Source: Oscillospiraceae bacterium (lineage in GTDB: Bacteria > Bacillota > Clostridia > Oscillospirales > Ruminococcaceae). From it: a DNA stretch of 64,000 bases. Made by a program: the position numbers and the translations under genes. The stretch is from positions 101,058 to 165,057 of the forward strand of contig CAADVD010000002.1 in assembly GCA_900752435.1 (NCBI GenBank), in the 5' to 3' direction. Positions 26,225 to 34,372 of the stretch are shown here, piece after piece. How positions within the stretch are numbered: position 1 is the first letter of the stretch; the number at the start of each line of letters is the position of its first letter. The notes beneath the pieces were generated by a model. It was not told where the DNA came from and did not search any database. It worked only from the letters and a program-made list of their open reading frames with translations.

Positions 26225-27934
26225 TTACACGGAAAGCTGTTTTTCAGCATTCCACATAGCTGCATACTTGCCATTCTTCGCTAAAAGCTCTTCATGTGTA
26301 CCGGACTCGGCAATTTTCCCGCCGGATACGACTAGAATTTGATCCGCGTTTTTGACGATGGACAGCGTATGAGCAATCATGACAACGGTCTTTTTCGCTT
26401 TCAGCAAATTGGAAATTGCTTGTTTGACAGCAAGCTCATTTTCGATATCCAGCGACGCCGTCGCCTCATCCAAAAGCAGAATGGGACTGTTTTTCAGGAT
26501 GGCACGGGCTATGGAAAGACGCTGACGTTCACCGCCGGAAAGTAGATTGCCGTTTTCGCCGATGGGTGTATCATAGCCCTTCTTCATTTTTCGGATGAAG
26601 CCGTCGCAATTCGCTTCCCGGCAGGCGGCTTCGATTTCCGCGTCTGCAGCGTTCGGTCTTGCGTGCCGAATGTTCTCGCGGATGGTGTCGTCAAATAAAA
26701 ACACGTCCTGATCCACCATCGAAATTTGCTCCAATACCTGCTGTGCAGCTATGCGGTCGATTGACTTTCCGCCGATGGAAATGGCACCGTCATCCGCTTC
26801 ATAGTATTTGGAAATCAAATTAAGTATGGTGGATTTTCCAGAACCGGAATCTCCTACAATCGCCGTTAGCTTCTGATTGTCTGCGTGGAAGCTGACTCCG
26901 TTCAAGACAGGTTCACCGGGCACATAGGAAAAGTGAACGTTTTCAAAGGTGATATCGTATGATGCAGACGGAATGTGCAAGCTGCCTTTCGGTTCTTCGG
27001 ATTCCATCATGATTTTTTGAATGTTTCTTTTGGAAATCATCAAATTTTTGTAGCTGAAAAGGTCAATGGATATGGTGGTGAACAGTTTGGCAAGCAGCAT
27101 GGGCATCATGCTGATCATCAGGTAATCCACGCCGTTCAGACTGCCGGAGAACCATGGCTTTGATGCGAGAATCATGATGGCCGGAACGGACAGCCAGTCT
27201 ATGATGGCAAAGGCAAATCCCACCGGTATTCCCTTGGCTTCATACTGATAGCAGACATTGCTGAAATCCCGCATGGCATTGGTAGTTGCTTTGTTCTTGA
27301 CGCCGCTCATGTTGTAGGTGCGCAAGGTTTGAATGCCGGAAACGTATTCCACGATGCTGCTGACGCTTTCCGCGCAGATTCTGTTTTTGGCGTTGCCATA
27401 TTTTTTGACGATGCGGAAAGACAGCCACATATTCGGGATAAACAGCAGGCTTGTGGCGAGCAGAATCAGCCCTGCCGGTAAGTACAGGCGGCAAACGAAA
27501 AGAATCAGCATCACAGAAAGGGTGATGTTTTTGATTAGACTTCCAGTTTTGTGCGTCAGAATCTGTTCGTAGCTGCCCACATCGCTTGTCATTGTGTTCA
27601 CATACTGTCCAATTTGTCCTTCGGTAAAGCGGGCAAGGGGGATTCTTTTGAATTTGTCGCCCAGAAAAAGACGGATATTTTTTGAAACCGCCGCGCCGCC
27701 AATCTGATTTTGCGTATAACCGATGCCGTAAGCGATCAGCCGCAGCAGGAAAATGCCTGTAAGTGAGGCGGTGAGGATACCGATATGGCTGGCAGTAATG
27801 GTGCCTTCTATCAGCATTTTGATCAGCAGATAAAGCGAAAGATATGTACAGCCGGATAAAAGCCCTTCCAATACTGTAAGAACGATTCCGACAGCAAACC
27901 GAATATTTTTCCTAAATGGGTTATTTGTTTTCAC
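26225..27934 (-). CDS. half-size ABC transporter C2, divergent type 2 subunit
   Basis: Half transporter of 569 residues. Motifs are VGDSGSGKST, SMVDQDVFLFDDTI, LSGGERQR, LLLDEATASLD and MIAHTL (the usual Arg after His is Thr here). The membrane domain motif PLARFTEGQIGQYVNTMTSD differs from the GYF type of A2, B2 and D2. The start is GTG at 27934, overlapping the C1 stop by four bases (GTGA). The long in-frame extension to 28141 overlaps C1 and is not used. Confidence 0.85.
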   Translation of the reverse strand: MKTNNPFRKNIRFAVGIVLTVLEGLLSGCTYLSLYLLIKMLIEGTITASHIGILTASLTGIFLLRLIAYGIGYTQNQIGGAAVSKNIRLFLGDKFKRIPLARFTEGQIGQYVNTMTSDVGSYEQILTHKTGSLIKNITLSVMLILFVCRLYLPAGLILLATSLLFIPNMWLSFRIVKKYGNAKNRICAESVSSIVEYVSGIQTLRTYNMSGVKNKATTNAMRDFSNVCYQYEAKGIPVGFAFAIIDWLSVPAIMILASKPWFSGSLNGVDYLMISMMPMLLAKLFTTISIDLFSYKNLMISKRNIQKIMMESEEPKGSLHIPSASYDITFENVHFSYVPGEPVLNGVSFHADNQKLTAIVGDSGSGKSTILNLISKYYEADDGAISIGGKSIDRIAAQQVLEQISMVDQDVFLFDDTIRENIRHARPNAADAEIEAACREANCDGFIRKMKKGYDTPIGENGNLLSGGERQRLSIARAILKNSPILLLDEATASLDIENELAVKQAISNLLKAKKTVVMIAHTLSIVKNADQILVVSGGKIAESGTHEELLAKNGKYAAMWNAEKQLSV

Positions 27935-29691
27935 GAGTGATCCGCTCCTTCCATGGAATACGTTAGATCTCTTGCCAAGTTGTAATTTTCCCAAGCTCTT
28001 TGGTAATACGTGTTGTTTTTCAGAACTTCCGCGTGAGCTCCGTGACAGGTGACGGTATGATTTTCCACGACAGCTACCTTGTCGCACATCTTGACGGCGC
28101 CAAGCCTGTGGGCTACAAGAATGACTGTTTTTCCTTTGCACAGATTCTCTATTGCGCGATCAATTTCCACCTGATTTTCCGGGTCCGCGGCGCTGGTAGC
28201 CTCATCCAGAATCAGAATGGGAGCATTTTTGAGAATGGCTCTGGCAATGGCAATACGCTGTTTTTCACCGCCCGAGAAGCGGGAACCGAAGCTTCCGACT
28301 TTGGTGTTGTAACCGTTAGGCAGAGACATGATAAAATCGTCAATCTGTGCTTCCTTTGCTGCCGCTCGTACTTGCTCAAGATTGGCGTCCGTGCCCATGC
28401 GGATATTTTCAAGCACGCTGTCGCGGGTTAAGAAGGTCTTTTGAAACACAATCGAAACATTGGAAAGCAGTTCTTCATAACCGATATCCTTAACATTTTT
28501 GCCGCCAATGAGGATTTCTCCCTCATTTACATCATAAAAGCGAGAAATCAATTCAATGATGGTGCTTTTTCCGGCTCCAGATGCGCCAACGATGGCAAGT
28601 TTTTCTCCATCTTCAATGCGGAGATTGCAGTTTCTGAGAACCTCCGTCTTTCCGTCGTATGAAAAACGGACATTTTTCATTTCAACGTCGTGGCTTTTGG
28701 GAAAAGCGCCGCCGCCTTCATAAACAGGCAAATCCAATATCTGCTTTGCCTTTTTAATGCTATTTAAGGATTGAGAAAATTCTGTACTGAGTTGCTGCAG
28801 CGGAAGAAGTTCCAGCAGGTAAAGGGAGCCGATATACGCAAACAGCAAAAAGATGCTGGCGGTAATGGAACCGTGCAGAAACAGCATTCCGCCAATTGGC
28901 ACGATTAACAGCATGCCGCACTCCAGCACAATGATAAAAGCGGCATAGGGCGGCGCCGTCTTTCTGGATATTTCGTTCCAAACGCGGTTTTCCTCTTCAA
29001 TTGCGAATGAGAACTTCTTGAAAGACTTGCTTCCCATATTATAGGCTTTGATGAGCTTCATTCCGCTGATATATTCGATGATGACCGAGTTGAAATTGGC
29101 AAGCGAACTGCTCACTCGCGGCATGATGCCCGACATGTACTTAAATACAAAGCACATGATAACAGCCGCGATGGGCAAGGGAATCAAGGAGACAAGTGCC
29201 AACGGGATGTTTACCGTCATCAAATAAATAAAGATGACAACCGGCCCTGTCAGATAGGTGACAAGATCAGGAATATTGTGCGCCAGGCAAAGTTCCAGCT
29301 TTTCGATATCCTCATTGAGGACGGTTTTAATATCGCCGGCGCGGCGTTCATCAAGTGCACCCAGCGATACTTTTGCCAGATGTTCCGTTATCTTGCATCG
29401 CACTCGAAACAATGCACCGTAAGCGCCCTTATGGGAAAGCGTGCCCGAAACGCCAAGAAGCACTTGCCTTAAAGTAACCGTGACGGCAATCAAAACAGCG
29501 TTCTGTACAATAACTTCCTTGGTGCAGGTTTCGGACAACACAGCGTCCATAAGTCGATAGATTCCAATGTAAGAGCCTATGGTGAAAAGGCCGCTTAAAA
29601 AAGCGCAGACAACCGACGCGATTAGATAGTTTCTGTCTTTTTCCGCCCAAGTGAGAAGCAGCCGGACGGGGTTTATCTTTTCCTTTTGCAT
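27931..29691 (-). CDS. half-size ABC transporter C1, type 1 subunit
   Basis: Half transporter of 586 residues. It keeps the type 1 membrane motifs SHKGAYGALFRVR and LAHNIPDLVTYL, although its ATPase Q-loop reads SIVFQKTFLTRDSV instead of the VSQ form of A1, B1 and D1. Other motifs are VGASGAGKST, FSGGEKQR, LILDEATSAAD and LVAHRL. ATG at 29691 follows GGAGG. It is transcribed away from the AraC-1 gene; site 3 lies in the divergent promoter region. Confidence 0.86.
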   Translation of the reverse strand: MQKEKINPVRLLLTWAEKDRNYLIASVVCAFLSGLFTIGSYIGIYRLMDAVLSETCTKEVIVQNAVLIAVTVTLRQVLLGVSGTLSHKGAYGALFRVRCKITEHLAKVSLGALDERRAGDIKTVLNEDIEKLELCLAHNIPDLVTYLTGPVVIFIYLMTVNIPLALVSLIPLPIAAVIMCFVFKYMSGIMPRVSSSLANFNSVIIEYISGMKLIKAYNMGSKSFKKFSFAIEEENRVWNEISRKTAPPYAAFIIVLECGMLLIVPIGGMLFLHGSITASIFLLFAYIGSLYLLELLPLQQLSTEFSQSLNSIKKAKQILDLPVYEGGGAFPKSHDVEMKNVRFSYDGKTEVLRNCNLRIEDGEKLAIVGASGAGKSTIIELISRFYDVNEGEILIGGKNVKDIGYEELLSNVSIVFQKTFLTRDSVLENIRMGTDANLEQVRAAAKEAQIDDFIMSLPNGYNTKVGSFGSRFSGGEKQRIAIARAILKNAPILILDEATSAADPENQVEIDRAIENLCKGKTVILVAHRLGAVKMCDKVAVVENHTVTCHGAHAEVLKNNTYYQRAWENYNLARDLTYSMEGADHS

Positions 29692-29740
29692 GAAAATACC
29701 TCCGTATTCTTTTGTTTTTACCACATACCGATCATACAGA

Positions 29741-29769
29741 TTGACTTTTTAGTCGGTTTGTAGTATTGT
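29741..29769 (+). promoter_or_regulatory. promoter of AraC-1
   Basis: TTGACT at 29741-29746 and TATTGT at 29764-29769, 17-nt spacing; the predicted start near 29776 falls inside operator site 3. Confidence 0.6.
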
Positions 29770-29773
29770 TGAA

Positions 29774-29787
29774 TTAGCGCTGACTAA
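29774..29787. promoter_or_regulatory. operator site 3 of the ABC island
   Basis: TTAG-CGCTGA-CTAA in the divergent region between pair C and AraC-1, overlapping the AraC-1 transcription start. Confidence 0.55.
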
Positions 29788-29897
29788 CCATATAAACAGT
29801 GTATTGTATCGGAATTTTTGCGTCAATGGAGTTGACAGCAAAATGTCTAATTTGTATGAAACTGCGTCCGATGTGTATGAAGGAGAATGACGGGATA

Positions 29898-30863
29898 ATG
29901 AATATCGAAGATATCTATAAGGAGCAGGTTTTGAAGTTTGGTTTTGAAGAGCAGGAGGATCATCTGAATTACGCTCCTATGGGGCATCTGTTTCGGTGTC
30001 AGAATCAAACTGCGGAAGGATTCTATTGGATTTACGGACAAAAGGATTTGTTCAGTATCAAAATCCACGATTTTTATTTTCGTGAGGATTCCTTTATGTG
30101 CTTTCAGTGGTATGAGTGTTTATCCATAACTTACTATGAGTCGTTGTCCGGTGAGGAAATCATGCCATACCGCCGTTTAACAGCCGGATGTGTAAAGGCC
30201 TTTATCGGAGGAGAGAAACCATATCAGGCGGTCTTTCATAAAAATATTCCGATTCGTTCCATCGGCATTGAAATCCTGCCTGCGTACTATAAGAAGTATC
30301 TAAATGAAACGTATCCAGATGAATATACCAATCCGTATGAAGCCTTTTGCCATATCGATCAAACGGATCATTTTCCTGAAATGATTGCACTGCTTCGACA
30401 AGTGCGCGATTACAGAGGCAGCGGTATGGCGGCAAAGCTGTTTTATGAGGGCAAAGTCTTGGAGGCGGTTTCGCTTGTGGTCGAATACAACCGGAAGCGA
30501 AAGCCGACAGAAACGGCTGCTGTGTCGGATCAAGATCGGTATTTGATTGAAAATGCCGCTGCATATATAAATGACCACTTTAATCAGAATATATCTGTGG
30601 AGCATCTTTCACATATTTCTTGTATGGGGACGACTAAGTTGAAAACACGATTCAAAAAAGTGTACGGCTGTACGATTACGGAATACATCAAAGAACGCCG
30701 TCTGAGCCATGCGGAAACTCTACTGACATCCACGGATTTCAGTATTGAACAGATTGCAGAGGCCGTGGGATACAGCAATTCCGGGAGATTTGCTGGGATT
30801 TTCAAGGAAAGTACCGGCTTTTTACCTGCGGAATACCGCAAAATGGCACAGCGCGGGAAATAA
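29898..30863 (+). CDS. AraC-family regulator AraC-1
   Basis: Transcription regulator of about 321 residues with an uncharacterised N-terminal sensing domain and a C-terminal pair of helix-turn-helix motifs (LSHISCMGTTKLKTRFKKVY and FSIEQIAEAVGYSNSGRFAGIF, ending TGFLPAEYRK). The domain layout resembles YbtA/PchR-type regulators of siderophore genes; this is an inference from architecture and context. Start chosen at ATG 29898 after AAGGAG; ATG 29877 is an alternative. It diverges from pair C and precedes the ECF remnant. Confidence 0.85.
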   Translation: MNIEDIYKEQVLKFGFEEQEDHLNYAPMGHLFRCQNQTAEGFYWIYGQKDLFSIKIHDFYFREDSFMCFQWYECLSITYYESLSGEEIMPYRRLTAGCVKAFIGGEKPYQAVFHKNIPIRSIGIEILPAYYKKYLNETYPDEYTNPYEAFCHIDQTDHFPEMIALLRQVRDYRGSGMAAKLFYEGKVLEAVSLVVEYNRKRKPTETAAVSDQDRYLIENAAAYINDHFNQNISVEHLSHISCMGTTKLKTRFKKVYGCTITEYIKERRLSHAETLLTSTDFSIEQIAEAVGYSNSGRFAGIFKESTGFLPAEYRKMAQRGK

Positions 30864-30866
30864 AAT

Positions 30867-30935
30867 AGGCTTGTTCGGAAACCTGCTCAAGTTTAAACCT
30901 TTTGTTATCTTTTCATGAGGTTTCCGAACAAGTCT
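30867..30935. repeat. 69-bp near-palindromic element, MITE-like or terminator
   Basis: 17-bp terminal inverted repeats (AGGCTTGTTCGGAAACC and GGTTTCCGAACAAGTCT, one mismatch) flank a 35-nt AT-rich centre, and AAT flanks both ends. It lies just after AraC-1 and may double as its terminator. Confidence 0.5.
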
Positions 30936-31049
30936 AATATAAAAGTCTAAGTGGGACTGAACGGACAAAACGGGACAGACAAAGTAAAGAAGTGCTAGTA
31001 TCCTTATTCAATAGAAAACGCCGTTTGGCGCATTTATTTTGAATCTATA

Positions 31050-31063
31050 TTAGCCTCAGCTAA
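31050..31063. promoter_or_regulatory. operator site 4 of the ABC island
   Basis: TTAG-CCTCAG-CTAA, with perfect ATTAGC/GCTAAT arms, overlapping a probable -10 (TATATT at 31046-31051) upstream of the ECF remnant. Confidence 0.55.
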
Positions 31064-31082
31064 TTATAAGCGGAAGCGAAAG

Positions 31083-31394
31083 ATGTCCAACTCGAAGAAC
31101 AGGAATATTTTGAAGGGAAAAAGGTTGATTACAATCGGTATCTTTTCCGCTGTTTATTTTGCCGTCAATTTTGTATTTATTCTGATTGTGCTGTTTGCCG
31201 CGTCGATTGATGCAGGAGAAGCAAACATCCAAGAGGTGTTAGAACAATTTGATTTGCTCGCTTTAAAGGATCGGCATCCCATGTCGCTGTCCGGCGGTCA
31301 GAAACAGCGGCTGGCAGTCGCATCGGCACTGCTTTCCAAAAAACGGGTGCTGATTTTTGATGTAAACTGGTGCAAGGGTTATGGCTGTGTATAA
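31083..31394 (+). pseudogene. deletion remnant of an ECF transporter: S-component start fused to ATPase fragment
   Basis: An open frame of 103 codons joins two unrelated pieces. Residues 1-39 (LITIGIFSAVYFAVNFVFI) look like the first membrane segment of an MptD-type ECF S component. Residues 45-92 (VLEQFDLLALKDRHPMSLSGGQKQRLAVASALLSKKRVLIFD) are the signature-to-Walker B part of an ECF ATPase, which then breaks off before the catalytic glutamate. The T component and most of both proteins are missing, consistent with at least two internal deletions. In many Firmicutes an AraC regulator, ECF S, A and T genes and a pair of half ABC transporters occur together, so this is probably the lost middle of such an operon. 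Confidence 0.75.
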
Positions 31395-31510
31395 CGTGTA
31401 TCCAGTTCAAAAACAGCTGAATATAGCCACACAATACACAAAGCATAGAAAAATGTATCTGCAGTAGAAGTAGAATATTATATAAAAGACAGCCGAAAGG
31501 AGGCGCAAGC

Positions 31511-32464
31511 ATGAATCGAAATAACCTTGGCTGTGAGCAGGCCATTCCCGTGGTAGAATCCGATGGATGCAGTGTTTACCAGTTCAGAAATGAAACGGGA
31601 GAAGGAACCATCACGATATACGATGTGTTTCCTGGTGTCTTGCTCGCGTACAATGACTTCCATATGCAGTATTTTCAGTCGGAGTTTCGTCCGGGACGGG
31701 ATGTGTTTTGCATCGATCACTGCCGCGAGGGCAGACTGGAATATGCAGCGAAAAACGACGCGTACTCCTATGTGGAAGCGGGTGATTTGAAGCTGGATCG
31801 TCGTTTGACGCATACGGGACGGTTTGAGATGCCCCTTTCCCATTATCACGGGGCGATGGTTTCCTTCGATATGGAAACCGCCTGCCAATCGCTGCCTTCG
31901 GAGATTAAGAATTTTCCCGTTGATCTCAGAAGCCTTCAGGATAAATTCTGCCGTGATATTTATCCGACGGTTATCCACGAGCCATGCTCCATTGACCATA
32001 TCTTCGGTGAGCTGTACGCTGTGCCGGAAAAAATCAAGCGTCCTTATTTTAAGATTAAAATTTTGGAATTGCTGTTGTATCTGGAGGCCTTGGAGCTGCC
32101 GGAATGTCCCGATGAAAAACCGTATTTTTATAAGACGCAGGTGGAAAAGGCTAAGGCAATCCAGCGGTTTTTGGTTCAGCATGTGGATGAGAATTTCACG
32201 CAGGAGGAATTGTCCGAACGATTTGATTTCCCTTTAACGCCTATGAAGCGATGCTTTAAATCGGTATTCGGCACGACAATTGGAAACTGGCTTTTGCAGT
32301 ACCGCATGAATCAGGCCGCCGTTTTGCTGGGAACCAAGCGGAATCTCAGCGTCATGGAGATTGCCGGACTTGTGGGATACGACAGTCCGAGCAAATTTGC
32401 TATGGCGTTCCGCCGCGTGATGGGGCTGTCTCCCACCGAATACCGGAACCGGATTCGCTTGTGA
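31511..32464 (+). CDS. AraC-family regulator AraC-2
   Basis: Regulator of 317 residues. The N-terminal half (HYHGAMVSFDMETA region) is a sensing domain like those of PchR-type proteins. The C-terminal domain has FTQEELSERFDFPLTPMKRCFKSVF and LSVMEIAGLVGYDSPSKFAMAFRRVMG followed by LSPTEYRNR. AAAGGAGG precedes the ATG. It lies 120 bp upstream of pair D on the same strand and is the likely regulator of that pair. No TTAG-N6-CTAA site is seen before it or before pair D. Confidence 0.87.
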   Translation: MNRNNLGCEQAIPVVESDGCSVYQFRNETGEGTITIYDVFPGVLLAYNDFHMQYFQSEFRPGRDVFCIDHCREGRLEYAAKNDAYSYVEAGDLKLDRRLTHTGRFEMPLSHYHGAMVSFDMETACQSLPSEIKNFPVDLRSLQDKFCRDIYPTVIHEPCSIDHIFGELYAVPEKIKRPYFKIKILELLLYLEALELPECPDEKPYFYKTQVEKAKAIQRFLVQHVDENFTQEELSERFDFPLTPMKRCFKSVFGTTIGNWLLQYRMNQAAVLLGTKRNLSVMEIAGLVGYDSPSKFAMAFRRVMGLSPTEYRNRIRL

Positions 32465-32584
32465 ATTTTTTGTCCAGTCGGGACATTGCGGTCGCCTCGG
32501 AATAGATAAAAAAATAAAAACAGGTTACGATGTAGACGGTACAACAATACCGTCTATTTTCTTTTAGGAAGGAGCAATTTGATT

Positions 32585-34372
32585 ATGCATACAAAAAGCC
32601 AAAAAGAAAGCTGGGTTTCCTGTCTTTTATCGTATGCAGCGGGCAGTAAAGGGGAGCTGGCCGCTTCGGTTTTCTTATCGATTGTCAGCGTCGCCGCCGG
32701 ACTTGTTCCCTATTACTGCGTTTTTCGTATGATTGATGCCTTTGCTGGCAATCAGCTGACCTCTCGGAGCGTCGTGTGCTGGTGCTCACTGGCGCTTGCC
32801 GCCTATGTGGTAAAGGTGGTGTTCTTTGGGCTGTCTACAGGGCTTTCGCATCACACCGCCTATCATATTTTGGAAAAACTGCGGCTTCGGGTGGCGGACC
32901 GCTTTTTGCATGCACCTTTAGGCGAGGTGACGTCCCATTCCATTGGGGAAATCAAAAACATTATGGTGGATAAGATTGAGGATATTGAGCCGCCGCTGGC
33001 GCATATGATTCCGGAGGGCGCTGGGCATCTTGGGCTTCCCATTATCAGCTTGATTGCCCTTGCTTTCGTTGATTGGCGGGCAGCGCTGGCGTCGCTCATA
33101 ACGGTTCCGTTTTCGCTGATTTGCATGGTGCTGACTTTTAAAATCAGCGGCAAGAATTTTGATCGGTACAACGATTCCAATACTTATATGAACAGCGCAA
33201 TTGTCGAGTACATCGAAGGAATTGAAGTGATTAAGGCATTCGGTCGTTCAGGTGTATCCTATGAGAAATATGCAAAAGCGATTACCGATTACCGAACCTT
33301 TGTAATCAAATGGATGTCCTCCACATGGGTGACGATGAAGCTGGCGATGGCATTGTTTCCGTCTACGCTGCTTGGAACTCTGCCGGTTTGTCTCCTGCTT
33401 TGCTCCAATGGTGCGATGACGGCGGCGCAAGCGGCATTGTGCGTGATGTTATCCATGTCTATGATTGGCTCTCTTTCCCGGCTGGAGGCTTTTTCAAATA
33501 GCCTGAAGGGCGCGCAGATGACCGTGGAAGCGCTGCAGGATTATCTGGATATGCCGTCCCTTCCGGAACCGGAGGCAGAAGCCAATCCCGCCGGATTTGC
33601 TATCGAACTTCGGAACATTCATTTTTCCTACACAGGCAAGGCAGAAGACGAAGTACTGCACGGAATTGATTTGAAGCTTCCACAGGGCAGTTTTACGGCG
33701 CTGGTAGGGCCTTCCGGCGGCGGAAAATCCACTGTGGCAAAGCTGATTTCCCGCTTTTGGGATGTTACTGCTGGCAGCATAACCATCGGCGGCGTAAATA
33801 TCAAGGATATGCCGCTTTTGCAGCTTTCCAATTTGGTCAGCTTCGTATCTCAGGACAATTTCCTGTTCGGCTGTTCGATTAAGGAAAACATCCGTCTCGG
33901 AAATCCGAAAGCAAGCGATGCACAAGTTTTTGCGGCGGCAAGAGCCGCACAGTGTGAGGAATTTATTGAAAAACTGCCAAACGGTTACGATACGCCGGCG
34001 GGAGAAGCAGGAAAACGCCTTTCCGGCGGCGAAAAACAGCGCATCGTCATTGCCCGTATGATTTTGAAAAATGCACCTATTGTCATTCTGGATGAAGCGA
34101 CGGCCTTCACAGACCCCGAGAACGAGGAAAAAATTCAACACAGCATTGCCGCATTGACAAAAGGAAAAACGCTGCTGGTAATCGCTCACAGGCTGTCTAC
34201 CATTCGGCAGGCGGATAACATTGTAGTGCTGAAGAACGGCGAAATCGTTGCGCAAGGGAAGCAGGAACAGCTTCTTGAGCGCTGTCCGCTTTACCGCCAG
34301 ATGTGGAACGCACACATTGGCGCCAAGGACTGGGCGGTATCGTCTGCTGGGAAGGAGGAGCAGCATGTTTAA
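32585..34372 (+). CDS. half-size ABC transporter D1, type 1 subunit
   Basis: Half transporter of 595 residues with the type 1 motifs SHHTAYHILEKLR and LAHMIPEGAGHL. ATPase motifs are VGPSGGGKST, SFVSQDNFLFGCSI, LSGGEKQR, VILDEATAFTD and VIAHRL, all intact. ATG at 32585 is 10 nt after AGGAAGGAG; a TTG at 32579 is too close to it. Its end overlaps D2 by eight bases. Most similar to A1 and B1. Confidence 0.87.
   Translation: MHTKSQKESWVSCLLSYAAGSKGELAASVFLSIVSVAAGLVPYYCVFRMIDAFAGNQLTSRSVVCWCSLALAAYVVKVVFFGLSTGLSHHTAYHILEKLRLRVADRFLHAPLGEVTSHSIGEIKNIMVDKIEDIEPPLAHMIPEGAGHLGLPIISLIALAFVDWRAALASLITVPFSLICMVLTFKISGKNFDRYNDSNTYMNSAIVEYIEGIEVIKAFGRSGVSYEKYAKAITDYRTFVIKWMSSTWVTMKLAMALFPSTLLGTLPVCLLLCSNGAMTAAQAALCVMLSMSMIGSLSRLEAFSNSLKGAQMTVEALQDYLDMPSLPEPEAEANPAGFAIELRNIHFSYTGKAEDEVLHGIDLKLPQGSFTALVGPSGGGKSTVAKLISRFWDVTAGSITIGGVNIKDMPLLQLSNLVSFVSQDNFLFGCSIKENIRLGNPKASDAQVFAAARAAQCEEFIEKLPNGYDTPAGEAGKRLSGGEKQRIVIARMILKNAPIVILDEATAFTDPENEEKIQHSIAALTKGKTLLVIAHRLSTIRQADNIVVLKNGEIVAQGKQEQLLERCPLYRQMWNAHIGAKDWAVSSAGKEEQHV

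Noticed and set aside
27935..28141. N-terminal extension of transporter C2
   Set aside because: It overlaps the coding end of C1; the GTG at 27934 with GTGA overlap fits the pattern of the other pairs.
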